Source of the DNA: JACJYE01 sp964432875
Lineage (GTDB): Bacteria > Bacteroidota > Bacteroidia > Chitinophagales > Saprospiraceae
Direction: 5' to 3'
DNA length: 43,147 nucleotides
Assembly: GCA_964432875.1 (NCBI GenBank)
Contig: CAYSPJ010000034.1
Span: forward strand, 1-43,147
Position numbers and translations under genes: made by a program. The first letter of the stretch is position 1, and each line of letters begins with the position of its first letter. Positions 17,310 through 25,520 of the stretch are shown piece by piece. Under the pieces are notes generated by a model. That model was not told where the DNA came from, searched no databases, and saw only the letters and a list, made by a program, of their open reading frames with translations.

Positions 17310-17975
17310 CTACTCCACGGTCAGCTTACCTTCCAGTGGCTTGATCGCCACCAGCTCCTCCGCCAGGTTGACCGATTCGAAAGGCGTGGGGCTTTCGATG
17401 AAGCGAAAAACAGAAGACTGGCCCGATTTCCCTTTCACCTCGAAGCAGACTGAAAAAATCGTGCTGTTGTCTGGAAGGGTGACGCCGTTCAAACTGCCGT
17501 CTATCCAAACAAAAGTGAGCAGCCCTTCAGCAGTGCGGTGAGCGCCGAAGTTCTGATTGCTCAGCATGGGCAAGCCCGGTTTATCGACTCCCTGATAAGC
17601 GAGCACCTTAGCATCCCAGGACATGGTGTATTGCATGGACAACAAATTGTTGAACCCCTGCACCTTGACATCAATGCAAGCCTTGCCGCCAGCCTTGGCT
17701 GTCGTATTCTGAGCTTGTAGCACGAGCGTCTGGCCGCTCTGCGGCGGTTGGTTGCCCGGGCGGGTGCCGATGGCGCCTTCGTCTTTTTCCTGAGGGCTCT
17801 CCCCCCCTTCATTCGCCGTGCTGGCCGCGCTTGGCTCGGCGGCTAGAACGGCATCCGCATCGGCAGGCGCTGCTGTCGCTACGCCTTCGGCCTGATCGCT
17901 CACCGGGCTTTTGCCCTCATTAGCGCAAGCTAATAGCATGCTTGCGCTCAAAAACAAAAATAAAAACTCCTTCAT
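17310..17975 (-). CDS. Lipoprotein with a cohesin-like domain
   Basis: 221 residues starting MKEFLFLFLSASMLLAC; an ATG six codons upstream is less likely because it adds GLKKP before the signal peptide. The lipobox LLAC puts the lipid on Cys17. A low-complexity Ala/Glu/Ser/Gly linker (about 20-85) precedes a cohesin-type beta-sandwich (about 88-221): LVLQAQNTTAKAGGKACIDV, then SMQYTMSWDAKVLAYQGV and FSVCFEVKGKSGQSS. Cohesins bind dockerins in cellulosomes, but isolated cohesin-like domains are common on surface proteins of Bacteroidota. No dockerin is recognisable nearby. The partner and role are unknown. Confidence 0.75.
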   Translation of the reverse strand: MKEFLFLFLSASMLLACANEGKSPVSDQAEGVATAAPADADAVLAAEPSAASTANEGGESPQEKDEGAIGTRPGNQPPQSGQTLVLQAQNTTAKAGGKACIDVKVQGFNNLLSMQYTMSWDAKVLAYQGVDKPGLPMLSNQNFGAHRTAEGLLTFVWIDGSLNGVTLPDNSTIFSVCFEVKGKSGQSSVFRFIESPTPFESVNLAEELVAIKPLEGKLTVE

Positions 17976-17990
17976 GGGCTTTTTTAAACC

Positions 17991-17998
17991 CAAAGGTA
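17991..17998 (-). promoter_or_regulatory. Possible -7 box close to the cohesin lipoprotein start
   Basis: The minus strand reads TACCTTTG, an exact TAnnTTTG, ending 15 nt before the ATG. No -33 TTTG lies at the proper distance (the nearest is 12 nt away), so the leader would be very short and the call is weak. Confidence 0.3.
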
Positions 17999-18070
17999 CG
18001 TGGAATAGCGCAAAAAGCGTTAATTTTGATACCTTGTGTAGTAGTAGTTTTATCTCAACAACCCAAATCT

Positions 18071-19063
18071 ATGAGACATTCAAGCTTTTATCTCTTTGCC
18101 CTGCTGCTCGTGCTATCGGCATGTGTAACTAAAAAGGAGTATCAGGAACTGACAGAAGTCAAAGAATACTACCAGGCTGAAGCCCTGGCAGCCGACTCGA
18201 TCCGCAACGAATACAACAAGCTGGCAGAAGAAAAGCGCCAGGTAGAAATCGATGAGCGCCGCAACCGCCTGGAGCTGGAGCAGTATCTGATCACCAACAG
18301 CAGCCTCTATCGCAGCTACCTGGATGCCGTTGAACGGGCCAACAGCCTTAAAGACGAACGCAATGAAATTGGCGAGGTTGCTGCTTATGAAAAATACAAC
18401 CTCGAACGCCAGCTCACCGACCAGCAGGATGGACTGGACCAGAGTAAAAAGCAAATGGACGCGATGGAGTATGAGCTATACCAAAAATCATTGCGCCTCA
18501 ACACCGTAGAATACGACTACACTGCCGCCAAAGGCGATTTGCAGAGTAAAAGCATCCGGGTCAATGAGTTGGAGCAGATGCTGAAGCTGCGCGAAAATAA
18601 TATGAGCGACCTCAAAGAGCGGCTGAAAGCCATCCTGCTACGCTTTTCTGCCGAAGACCTCAGTTTGGAGGAAAAGGGAGGCAGGTTTTACGTATCGCTC
18701 AGCTCCAAATTGCTTTTCCCCAGCGGCAGTACCCGCATTAATGACCAAGGCAGGGAAGCCATCCGCCAATTGGCCGATGCGCTAAAAGCTAACCCCGACA
18801 TTGACATCCTGGTGGAAGGCCATACGGATACGGATGGCAGCGCTGCTAAAAACTGGGAGCTGAGCACCAACCGGGCTGTAGCAATCACCTCTATGTTGAC
18901 CTCCTTTGGCGTCAACCCAGAGAAGATAACCGCTGCCGGGCGCGGCCAATTCCAGCCCAAGGCCCCCAATACCACCGCAGCGGGCAAAGCCCTCAACCGC
19001 CGTACCGAGATCATCCTCTCCCCACGGCTCGACGAGCTTTACGAGTTTCTGAGCAAGCAATAG
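18071..19063 (+). CDS. OmpA-family lipoprotein with coiled coil
   Basis: 330 residues starting MRHSSFYLFALLLVLSAC; the frame is open further upstream but only here does it give a signal peptide with a lipobox (Cys18). Residues about 25-190 are charged heptad-like sequence (EEKRQVEIDERRNRLELEQ, DQSKKQMDAMEYELYQKS), predicted coiled coil. Residues about 205-320 are an OmpA C-terminal domain: LLFPSGSTRINDQGREAIRQ, EGHTDTDGSAAKNWELSTNRAVAI, GRGQFQPKAPN and NRRTEI. The peptidoglycan-binding Asp (HTD) and Arg (TNRA) are present. It probably links the outer membrane to the cell wall, in the style of Pal/YiaD. The stop is 4 nt from the next start, implying cotranscription with the protease. Confidence 0.9.
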   Translation: MRHSSFYLFALLLVLSACVTKKEYQELTEVKEYYQAEALAADSIRNEYNKLAEEKRQVEIDERRNRLELEQYLITNSSLYRSYLDAVERANSLKDERNEIGEVAAYEKYNLERQLTDQQDGLDQSKKQMDAMEYELYQKSLRLNTVEYDYTAAKGDLQSKSIRVNELEQMLKLRENNMSDLKERLKAILLRFSAEDLSLEEKGGRFYVSLSSKLLFPSGSTRINDQGREAIRQLADALKANPDIDILVEGHTDTDGSAAKNWELSTNRAVAITSMLTSFGVNPEKITAAGRGQFQPKAPNTTAAGKALNRRTEIILSPRLDELYEFLSKQ

Positions 19064-19067
19064 CCCG

Positions 19068-20267
19068 ATGGCTGGCACAGTTTCCCCCCAGTATGCCATC
19101 ACTTGGCTTGCTTGCATGTTGAGCGCTTTCTGCCCAGCTGCCAGCCAAGCTCAGCACCGCTGTGCCAACCCTGTTTTATGGGCCCATGCCCCCCTGCAAA
19201 ACACCACTCCCTACACTCGCCCCGCGCTCATGTCGCGCGATGTGCTCACCATCCCTGTAGCCGTGCACATCGTCTGGCACTCGCCGGAGGAAAACCTGGC
19301 GGATGCCCAGGTTGAAGCACAAATCGAGATGCTTAACCAAGACTTCCGCGGGCTCAATGCGGAGGCGTCTGCCGTGCCCTCTATCTTCAGAAATGCCTTG
19401 GCGGATATGGAGATCGAATTTTGCCTGATCAGCATTACGCGCACCCAAACAAATTCCCCCGGCATCGCCAACCTTTTCCAGGGAGGCAAGCGCCGGCTGT
19501 GCTACAGCAGCTTGGACGGGCGCGACGCCATCTCGCCCGACCGCTGCCTCAATATCTGGGTTGCAGGGCGCAGCGATAACGCCTGTGGCGATGCACCTCT
19601 ACCGGGGCAAATGCCCCCAGTCGCCCCCGAAGAAGATGGCGTCTTTATCAACCCGCTTTGCTTCGGCCCCGGAGCCAACCCGCCCTACAACCTCGGGCGC
19701 ACCACCACCCATGAAGTGGGCCACTACCTCAATATCAGGCACTTGTGGGGTGATGGGCTGGAAGACCCCCTCTGCCAAAGTGACGACATGATAGCCGATA
19801 CGCCTCCACAATCCTATAGCTTCCTGGGCGAGTGCCCCCAACACCCTAGCTTCTCCTGCGGCGGCCCGGCGATGTTTATGAACTTCTTAAACTTCACCGA
19901 CGACGCTTGTATGGCCATGTTTACCCAAGGGCAAAAAGAGCGGGCCTGGGCGGCCATCCACACTTATCGCCCCGGCCTGTTTGAGGCTTCCTGCCAACCC
20001 GTTTCTACCCCCAAAACAGCCCCCAACAGGGCTGAAATCACCCTAATAAATAACCCCGCCAAGGACTGGGCGGCACTCCAGCTGCCGGAAAAAGATATAT
20101 TTCAAATTGCAATTTTTGACCAGGCAGGCCGTTTAGTATTCAGCATTCCGAGGGCGCAGGGCGGATTGTTTTACATCGATACTCAAGCATTAGACAGCGG
20201 CCTTTACTACGTAAAAATCAGGAGTGGAAAGAAAATACACGTGGAAAAGCTTATTATTGCCCGATGA
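19068..20267 (+). CDS. Secreted M43 (pappalysin/cytophagalysin-type) zinc metalloprotease with T9SS C-terminal domain
   Basis: A 399-residue exported protease. The signal peptide runs to about residue 28 (PAASQAQ). The extended zinc motif HEVGHYLNIRHLWGD (H215, E216, H219, H225 and the following Gly-Asp) is the HExxHxxxxxHxxGD signature of MEROPS M43. Six or more cysteines around the catalytic core fit the disulfides of this family. The last 70 residues (INNPAKDWAALQLPEKD...GLYYVKIRSGKKIHVEKLII) are a type A T9SS sorting domain, so the mature enzyme should be secreted or surface-anchored through the type IX system. It is tightly coupled to the upstream OmpA lipoprotein gene. Confidence 0.92.
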   Translation: MAGTVSPQYAITWLACMLSAFCPAASQAQHRCANPVLWAHAPLQNTTPYTRPALMSRDVLTIPVAVHIVWHSPEENLADAQVEAQIEMLNQDFRGLNAEASAVPSIFRNALADMEIEFCLISITRTQTNSPGIANLFQGGKRRLCYSSLDGRDAISPDRCLNIWVAGRSDNACGDAPLPGQMPPVAPEEDGVFINPLCFGPGANPPYNLGRTTTHEVGHYLNIRHLWGDGLEDPLCQSDDMIADTPPQSYSFLGECPQHPSFSCGGPAMFMNFLNFTDDACMAMFTQGQKERAWAAIHTYRPGLFEASCQPVSTPKTAPNRAEITLINNPAKDWAALQLPEKDIFQIAIFDQAGRLVFSIPRAQGGLFYIDTQALDSGLYYVKIRSGKKIHVEKLIIAR

Positions 20268-20454
20268 TTCTTCGCCATCCCAAACGTGGGGGCCATGTTT
20301 TTTCTCCGCTGGGTGTAACAAAAATGGGCAATCTGCATTATTTACTTTGTCGACGGCCCTTGCCTTGGTGAGAAAACACTACACTGGATTAAGCTACGCC
20401 ATAGCACAACCGATTTCATACATGCAATCCACTTTAAACCAAACCTTGTACCTG

Positions 20455-21267
20455 ATGCGTATTCACCATCTCATACCCCCCAGGATACTGGGCAGCCTTC
20501 TTGTTTTATTTACCGCTACTGCCTTTACGGCTTCTTGCAGTTCTAGCAGTAGCATGAACCCGGGCAAGTCCAAAAAAGTCATCGAAATGACGAAAGGGCC
20601 TTGCTATGGCAATTGCCCGGTTTTCACCCTCACCATCTACGAAAACGGCTATGCCACTTACAAAGGCGAACGCTATACCGACCGCCTGGGCACCTACGGT
20701 AAAAAACTGGACAAAGCCCAGATGCAGCGCCTGCTCGACGAGTTTAAAAAAGCCAACCTCTGGCAATACCGCGATGTTTACGTCGGCCGCATCCCCGACA
20801 TGCAAAGCGTGACCATCACTTACCACGAAGGCGCTCGCAAAAAGACGGTCGCGGGCAAGGAAATCCGCCCCAATTCGGTCAAATGGCTCGAAAGCGTGCT
20901 CGACCAGGTCGCCAATTCCGATGGCTGGGCTCTCAAAGAAGCCCTCGACAATAGTACGCCCGACTTTATCATCCCCAACGAACTGCTCGTCGAGCTCTAC
21001 GAAGGCGTCGAGCCTGAAGAATGGGCCAAAGAATACAGTGACGTGGACATGCTCTTCGACCAGCAATTAGGCGAAAGCGAGTTTTGGGTTTTCTCCTTCG
21101 ATGATGCCCTCATTGAGCCAGAGCAAATGTTGGAAAGGGTGCGCCTGGACGAAGACGTCATCAGCGCTGAATTCAACAAGAAATTATTTGACGAGCTGGA
21201 TAAGAAGGCTGCGGATAACGGCAAGCCTTCCACCAGCCGGGAGCGAAAATTAGATAAACAGCAATAA
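20455..21267 (+). CDS. DUF6438-containing lipoprotein
   Basis: 270 residues from the ATG at 20455 (MRIHHLIPPRILGSLLVLF), which gives a signal peptide ending TASC. Longer in-frame starts would overlap the protease gene and bury the signal. The domain beginning MTKGPCYGNCPVFTLTIYENG (about 43-63) through GTYGKKLDKAQMQRLLDEF and PDMQSVTITYHEG matches DUF6438, whose two close cysteines (CYGNC) are characteristic. The remaining C-terminal part (about 170-270) is acidic and has no recognised fold. The function is unknown; it is presumably anchored in the outer or inner membrane facing the periplasm. Confidence 0.75.
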   Translation: MRIHHLIPPRILGSLLVLFTATAFTASCSSSSSMNPGKSKKVIEMTKGPCYGNCPVFTLTIYENGYATYKGERYTDRLGTYGKKLDKAQMQRLLDEFKKANLWQYRDVYVGRIPDMQSVTITYHEGARKKTVAGKEIRPNSVKWLESVLDQVANSDGWALKEALDNSTPDFIIPNELLVELYEGVEPEEWAKEYSDVDMLFDQQLGESEFWVFSFDDALIEPEQMLERVRLDEDVISAEFNKKLFDELDKKAADNGKPSTSRERKLDKQQ

Positions 21268-21420
21268 CTTTTTTGTCGGCAGGCAAGAGGGTAATAGCTT
21301 GATTTGGAAAAATCTAGGCTACGAGTTGCGAGCTAACGAAAATCACCTCTCTTGGGTGACAAAACACAGCTCGCGACGTTTAGAATCTCCCTATCTTCGG
21401 GCCGAAATAAAACAAGCCTG

Positions 21421-21930
21421 ATGGTAATCGCTATCGTCCTGATTGCCTTGCTGTTGGCAGTGCTTTGGCTGCTATTAGCGCCTTTTTCGCTTTGTCTGGA
21501 TACATACCGCGACGACTATAGCCTGCGCTGGCGTAGCGTGGGCAGCGCCCGGCTTTTGCTCCTGGAAGGGGAGCTGGCTATCCGCTTGCGCCTTGGGTTC
21601 TGGCACAAAGACCTCTACCCGCTCCGGCCCAGCACCAAGCCCAAAAAGGAAAAAGCGCTGGAAGCTCTGCCCCCGAAGCAGTCAAAAAAGAAAAAACGCC
21701 CTTTCCCCTGGCGCAAAATGCAGCGCGTGCTACAATCTTTTACCATCAGCGTATTTCAGTTGGAAATAGATACCGGCGACTATACCCGCAACGCCTGGCT
21801 TTACCCCCTCGTTTACGCTATCAAACCACTGCGGCAGCGCGTCCAGATCAATTTCCTGGGCCGCAACGAAGGGGTATTGGTAGTAGAGAACCGCCTGTGG
21901 AATATAGCTTGGGCGATGTTGCGTACCTAA
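21421..21930 (+). CDS. DUF2953-like (YtfI-type) membrane protein
   Basis: 169 residues from ATG 21421, where one hydrophobic helix (MVIAIVLIALLLAVLWLLLAP) begins; a longer frame adds an unlikely polar lead. After the helix comes a beta-rich part (RWRSVGSARLLLLEGELAIRLRL), a basic linker (KPKKEK, KKKKRP), then FQLEIDTGDYTRNAWLYPLVYAIKP and QINFLGRNEGVLVVENRLW. The TGD...NA.LY and the late v.vnF.g.n patterns resemble DUF2953, known in Bacillus as YtfI. The next gene is a YtfJ homologue, as in Bacillus, which strengthens the call. No sporulation role is expected here. Confidence 0.6.
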   Translation: MVIAIVLIALLLAVLWLLLAPFSLCLDTYRDDYSLRWRSVGSARLLLLEGELAIRLRLGFWHKDLYPLRPSTKPKKEKALEALPPKQSKKKKRPFPWRKMQRVLQSFTISVFQLEIDTGDYTRNAWLYPLVYAIKPLRQRVQINFLGRNEGVLVVENRLWNIAWAMLRT

Positions 21931-21940
21931 TAAAGTAGCT

Positions 21941-22073
21941 CTTTGACAATCCATGTGTTCTTTCACCAGTGGCAAGCCTACCCTATGAAATATAGCGGGC
22001 TACCCCAGCCGACAAATGCTCATTGCCATCGCATGCTCATCTGGCTTCCCACTGGCCAGGCCAATTGTCAAAG
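21941..22073. repeat. Nested inverted repeats between the ytfI-like and ytfJ-like genes
   Basis: CTTTGACAAT (21941-21950) is the exact reverse complement of ATTGTCAAAG (22064-22073). Inside it, CCAGTGGCAAGCC (21966-21978) matches the complement of GGCTTCCCACTGG (22043-22055) at 12 of 13 positions. The two stems are coaxial and enclose about 64 nt. This could be a structured RNA leader for the downstream gene or a small MITE-like element. No coding potential was seen. Confidence 0.65.
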
Positions 22074-22112
22074 CAAGAAAATGATTTTTCTCACGCTTAA
22101 ACCTGATTACTT

Positions 22113-22493
22113 ATGAAAGTCAATTTTGAAGAAATGCTGCCCAAGCTCACCGATTTCCTGAAATCGGAAGCCAAAACGGAGACCGTCATCGGCAAACAGT
22201 TCCAACTAGGCGAATTCAACTGCGTACCCGTCATCCGGCTGGGCATGGGCTTCGGCACTGGCAGCGGCGAAGGAGAAGCGCCCAACCATCAAGGCCATGG
22301 TGGGGGCATGGGCATGGCTAGCGGTATGGGCATCGAGCCAATCGGCTTTCTGGTGAGCCGGGGCGATGAAATATCCTTCATTTCTACCAAAGGCAAGAGC
22401 GGCTTTGCCAGCATCTTTGAAAAAGCCCCCGAACTACTGGATAAATTCCTCGAACAGCAGAAAAAACGGGAAAAAGAACCGCTCGCTGTTTAA
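22113..22493 (+). CDS. GerW/YtfJ family protein
   Basis: 126 residues, soluble, no signal peptide. The order of elements fits GerW (YtfJ): an N-terminal helix (MKVNFEEMLPKLTDFLKSEAK), TVIGKQFQLGEFNCVPVIRLGMGFG with the conserved V-P-V-I, a glycine/methionine-rich loop (GTGSGEGEAPNHQGHGGGMGMASG) and GFLVSRGDEISFIST. In Firmicutes YtfJ acts in spore germination, but homologues occur widely in non-sporulators, where the function is unknown. It lies downstream of the DUF2953-like gene, separated by the inverted-repeat region, and is followed by a strong terminator. Confidence 0.85.
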   Translation: MKVNFEEMLPKLTDFLKSEAKTETVIGKQFQLGEFNCVPVIRLGMGFGTGSGEGEAPNHQGHGGGMGMASGMGIEPIGFLVSRGDEISFISTKGKSGFASIFEKAPELLDKFLEQQKKREKEPLAV

Positions 22494-22552
22494 GTTGAGC
22501 AAAGCGCTGGCCTCGTGAGCCCTTGACCAGACAGGCCAGGTATTTTTGTTCC

Positions 22553-22606
22553 GCCACGAAGGCACCGGGAAAGAATGATAGGTTGTGCCTTCGTGGCATA
22601 TTTTTT
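22553..22606 (+). terminator. Rho-independent terminator after the GerW-family gene
   Basis: GCCACGAAGGCAC (22553-22565) pairs perfectly with GTGCCTTCGTGGC (22585-22597). The 19-nt loop is long, but the 13-bp stem is followed by ATATTTTTTCTT, a good U-tract for plus-strand transcripts. Confidence 0.8.
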
Positions 22607-22953
22607 CTTAGGGCTACCCTCATCATTAGTTGCCCAGGATAGGGGAAGTTATTAGGTATACTGAAGGCAAGGTGCCAAACATAGGCATAGCAAGGCTTGG
22701 CAAGGTCACCAGCGCACCAAAGAGCGACCCTTTGTGGCGCGTGCCCCCCCGGTTTGCTCGAAAGAGCGCTTCCCTTTGCTTTCCAAAAGTTCTCCGGTAT
22801 GGTTGGAAAAACAGCCCAGCCTTGTTATCTTGCAGTCGATAAGAGGGGGACACTACCCCTGCTACGGTCAAAGAGCATAAGCTCAACGATGGATGTAATC
22901 AATGATGAGGGCGCTTGGCTTTGGCCAAGTAAAACCGCCTGCTCTTTCAATCA
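22607..22953. other. Intergenic stretch, no supported gene
   Basis: About 350 bp between the terminator and the glycogen debranching gene. Short frames exist on both strands (for example 22626-22886 on the minus strand, with GTRHKGSLFGALVTLPSLAMP), but none has a plausible start context or recognisable domain. The text looks like a decayed or repeated intergenic element, which I cannot prove from one window. The promoter of the downstream gene should lie near its right end, but no clear TAnnTTTG box was found. Confidence 0.4.
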
Positions 22954-25035
22954 ATGCTGATGAGAACCTCGCCCCGGCCAAAGCCCGGCCAAAGCTTCCC
23001 CCTCGGTGCCACGCTCTACGACGATGGCGCCAACTTTTGCATCTTCTCTAAAAATGCACTCCAGGCGGAACTATTGCTCTTCGACGCAACCGATCACCGC
23101 GCCCCCATGCAGGTTTTTCAATTAGACCCAAGCACAAACAAGACTTTTTACTATTGGCACATCTTTATCCCTGGCATCAAGGCCGGGCAGTTGTATGGTT
23201 GGCGCTTCCACGCCCCCTACCTGCCAGAACAGGGCTATCGTTTTGATGGGCAAAAGGTACTGATCGACCCTTATGCCCGCGCGGTGGAGATGAACTCCTA
23301 CGACCGGCAGGCGGCTATCTTGCCCGGCGACAATTGCGCCCAAGCGATCAAGAGCGTAGTGGTTGGCCCCAGCCAATACGATTGGGAGGGCGACCAGCCC
23401 CTGAAACAGCCCTTTGCCAAAACCATCATCTATGAAATGCACGTGGGCGGCTTCACGAAACACCCCTCATCAGGGCTGACGGACGATCTGCGCGGCACCT
23501 ATCGCGGCCTGGTCGAGAAAATCCCCTACCTGAAAAAGCTGGGCGTCAATGCAGTAGAGCTATTGCCCGTGCAGCAGTTCGACCCCTTTGATGTGCCCAA
23601 CGACCTAACTAATTATTGGGGGTACAGCCCTATTGCCTTCTTCGCCCCGCATCACGCCTACTCCAGCACTGCCGATCCGCTGGCCCGTATCGACGAATTC
23701 AAAGACATGGTCAAAGCCCTACACCGGGCGGGTATTGAGGTCATCCTCGACGTCGTCTTCAATCATACTGGCGAAGGGGATGAAAAAGGGCCCACCCTTT
23801 CTTTCAAAGGCATCGAAAACCGCGCTTACTACCTGCTCGAAAAGGACAACAGCTATTATTATCACAATTTCGCCGGCACAGGCAATGCCTTGAATGCCAA
23901 CCACTCCGTCGTGCGCCGCATGATCCTGGATTGCTTGCGCTACTGGGTGTGCGAAATGCATATCGACGGCTTCCGTTTCGACCTGGCCTCGGTACTCTCG
24001 CGCGATGAGGATGGCAAACCGATAGCCAACCCACCTATCTTGTGGTCCATTGAGTCCGACCCTGCTCTGGCACCTACCAAGATCATCGCCGAAGCATGGG
24101 ATGTGGAGCAGTACCAGCTGGGCTCCTTTATCGGCGACAAGTGGGCCGAGTGGAATGGCCGCTATCGCGACGATATCCGCCGCTTCGTCAAAGGCGACCG
24201 CGGCCAAGCTCGCCGCGCCGCCGAGTGCATCAGCGGCAGCCCGGCGCTGTTCAAAACCATATTGCGCGACCCCAACCGCAGCATCAATTTCGTGACTTGC
24301 CACGACGGCTTTACCCTCAATGACCTGGTTTCTTACAACCATAAACACAACCTGGCCAACCAGGAGGACAATCGCGATGGCACTGCTGCCAACTATAGCT
24401 GGAACTGCGGCGAGGAGGGCCCCTCCGACAACCCGGAAATCGAGCGCCTGCGCCTGCAGCAAATCAAAAACTGCTTTGCCCTGCTCCTGCTCTCCCAAGG
24501 CACCCCTATGCTGCTAATGGGCGACGAAGCACGCCGCAGCCAGCAAGGCAATAACAACGCCTACTGCCAAGACAATGAGATCAGTTGGTTCAATTGGGAT
24601 TTGACCAGGCGACACCAGGGCCTGCTCTCCTTCGTGCAGCGCCTCATCGACTTCAACTTGCTTTCGCCTTATTTTCAGGAAAGCAATTACTGGAATTTCA
24701 ACGGTGATGCCCAAGGCACTACCTGCCACTTCCACGGCACCACGCTAAATAGCCCCGACTGGTCGGACCACTCCCATTCCCTGGCTTTTTCGCTGGAGAA
24801 CCCGACCTACGACCACGCCCTGCACATCATGCTGAATTTTTTTTGGGAACCGCTGCATTTTGAACTGCCCCAAGAAAACGGCAGACCCTGGCGGCGCATC
24901 ATCGACACGGCCGTCGCCCCGCCCTTCGATTGCTGCAAGCCGGAAAAAGCCCCAGAGGTGCCAGGCAATAGCTGGGAGGTACAGCCCCGGTCAGTGGTGG
25001 TAGCTTGGAGGGCAGTGCGGGGGAAAAGGAAATAA
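22954..25035 (+). CDS. glgX: Glycogen debranching enzyme (GlgX/TreX-type isoamylase, GH13_11)
   Basis: A 693-residue GH13 enzyme that hydrolyses alpha-1,6 branches of glycogen. An N-terminal CBM48-like beta domain (about 10-110, PGQSFPLGATLYDDGANFCIFS) precedes the (beta/alpha)8 barrel. The conserved regions are all intact: DVVFNHTGEGDEKGP (about 266-280), DGFRFDLAS with nucleophile D343, IIAEAWD with acid/base E380, and VTCHDGFTLNDLVSYN with H450 and D451. EDNRDGTAANYSWNCGEEG is typical of the GlgX/TreX subgroup. The family length is about 650-720, so the protein is complete. No other glycogen genes are in the window, so it is not in a glg operon here. An ATG two codons later is an equally possible start. 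Confidence 0.95.
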   Translation: MLMRTSPRPKPGQSFPLGATLYDDGANFCIFSKNALQAELLLFDATDHRAPMQVFQLDPSTNKTFYYWHIFIPGIKAGQLYGWRFHAPYLPEQGYRFDGQKVLIDPYARAVEMNSYDRQAAILPGDNCAQAIKSVVVGPSQYDWEGDQPLKQPFAKTIIYEMHVGGFTKHPSSGLTDDLRGTYRGLVEKIPYLKKLGVNAVELLPVQQFDPFDVPNDLTNYWGYSPIAFFAPHHAYSSTADPLARIDEFKDMVKALHRAGIEVILDVVFNHTGEGDEKGPTLSFKGIENRAYYLLEKDNSYYYHNFAGTGNALNANHSVVRRMILDCLRYWVCEMHIDGFRFDLASVLSRDEDGKPIANPPILWSIESDPALAPTKIIAEAWDVEQYQLGSFIGDKWAEWNGRYRDDIRRFVKGDRGQARRAAECISGSPALFKTILRDPNRSINFVTCHDGFTLNDLVSYNHKHNLANQEDNRDGTAANYSWNCGEEGPSDNPEIERLRLQQIKNCFALLLLSQGTPMLLMGDEARRSQQGNNNAYCQDNEISWFNWDLTRRHQGLLSFVQRLIDFNLLSPYFQESNYWNFNGDAQGTTCHFHGTTLNSPDWSDHSHSLAFSLENPTYDHALHIMLNFFWEPLHFELPQENGRPWRRIIDTAVAPPFDCCKPEKAPEVPGNSWEVQPRSVVVAWRAVRGKRK

Positions 25036-25249
25036 GGGGGAAAGCGAATTTCGCTGATGAAATAGCCGGGATGCCCGCCCCGCTCCGGAGCCCCCTCAAG
25101 CCCGAATATAAATTGAGCGCCCCGCGCGGTGAATCCTCTATTGGTAGCATGGAAAAAAATGCGGCCCGTGGAATAGCATAGCTTGGACGGCACAGCAGAT
25201 GCCCCCCAACCATCCCCACGCGATAGGCGGATGATGAACTAAACCGCCA

Positions 25250-25510
25250 TTAGGCTTTTAGCCCGTTGACCGCCTCTACCCCATTGATTTCCGGTATCTT
25301 GCCTACGATAGACTGCTCAATGCCTGCCTTGAGCGTCATCATCGACATACCGCAATCTCTGCAGGTGCCAATCCACTTGATCATGACGATCATCTTATCC
25401 GTCACGTCCACTACTTCCACATTGCCGCCATCTACCGCCAAGTGAGGCCTGACGTCGTTGAGGGCTTCGTCGATGCGGTAAAGCAGCTTTTCTTTATCCA
25501 GGCTTGACAT
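25250..25510 (-). CDS. NFU-type iron-sulfur scaffold/carrier (NifU C-terminal domain)
   Basis: 86 residues consisting only of the NifU C-terminal domain. The CxxC that binds a bridging [4Fe-4S] cluster is in WIGTCRDCGMSMMTLKAGIEQSI, matching the usual GxCxxCxxxxxTLxxGIE. The helical N-terminus (RIDEALNDVRPHLAVDGGNVEVV) carries the family's PxLxxDGGxxELV signature. It lies 10 nt after the Mrp ATPase gene, a partner in Fe-S carriage, so the two are cotranscribed. Confidence 0.93.
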   Translation of the reverse strand: MSSLDKEKLLYRIDEALNDVRPHLAVDGGNVEVVDVTDKMIVMIKWIGTCRDCGMSMMTLKAGIEQSIVGKIPEINGVEAVNGLKA

Positions 25511-25520
25511 GGTCTTTTTT

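Noticed and set aside
22626..22886. 86-codon minus-strand frame with GTRHKGSLFGALVTLPSLAMP
   Set aside because: No domain or start context; it may be a repeat remnant, but one copy in the window cannot show this.
23719..24498. 259-codon open frame on the minus strand
   Set aside because: It lies fully inside glgX, whose plus-strand protein has every GH13 motif. The minus frame encodes no recognisable domain and reflects GC-rich codon shadowing.
24807..25249. Minus-strand frames between glgX and nfu
   Set aside because: They overlap the 3' end of glgX and have no recognisable domain; the ~210-bp space is plain convergent intergenic sequence.
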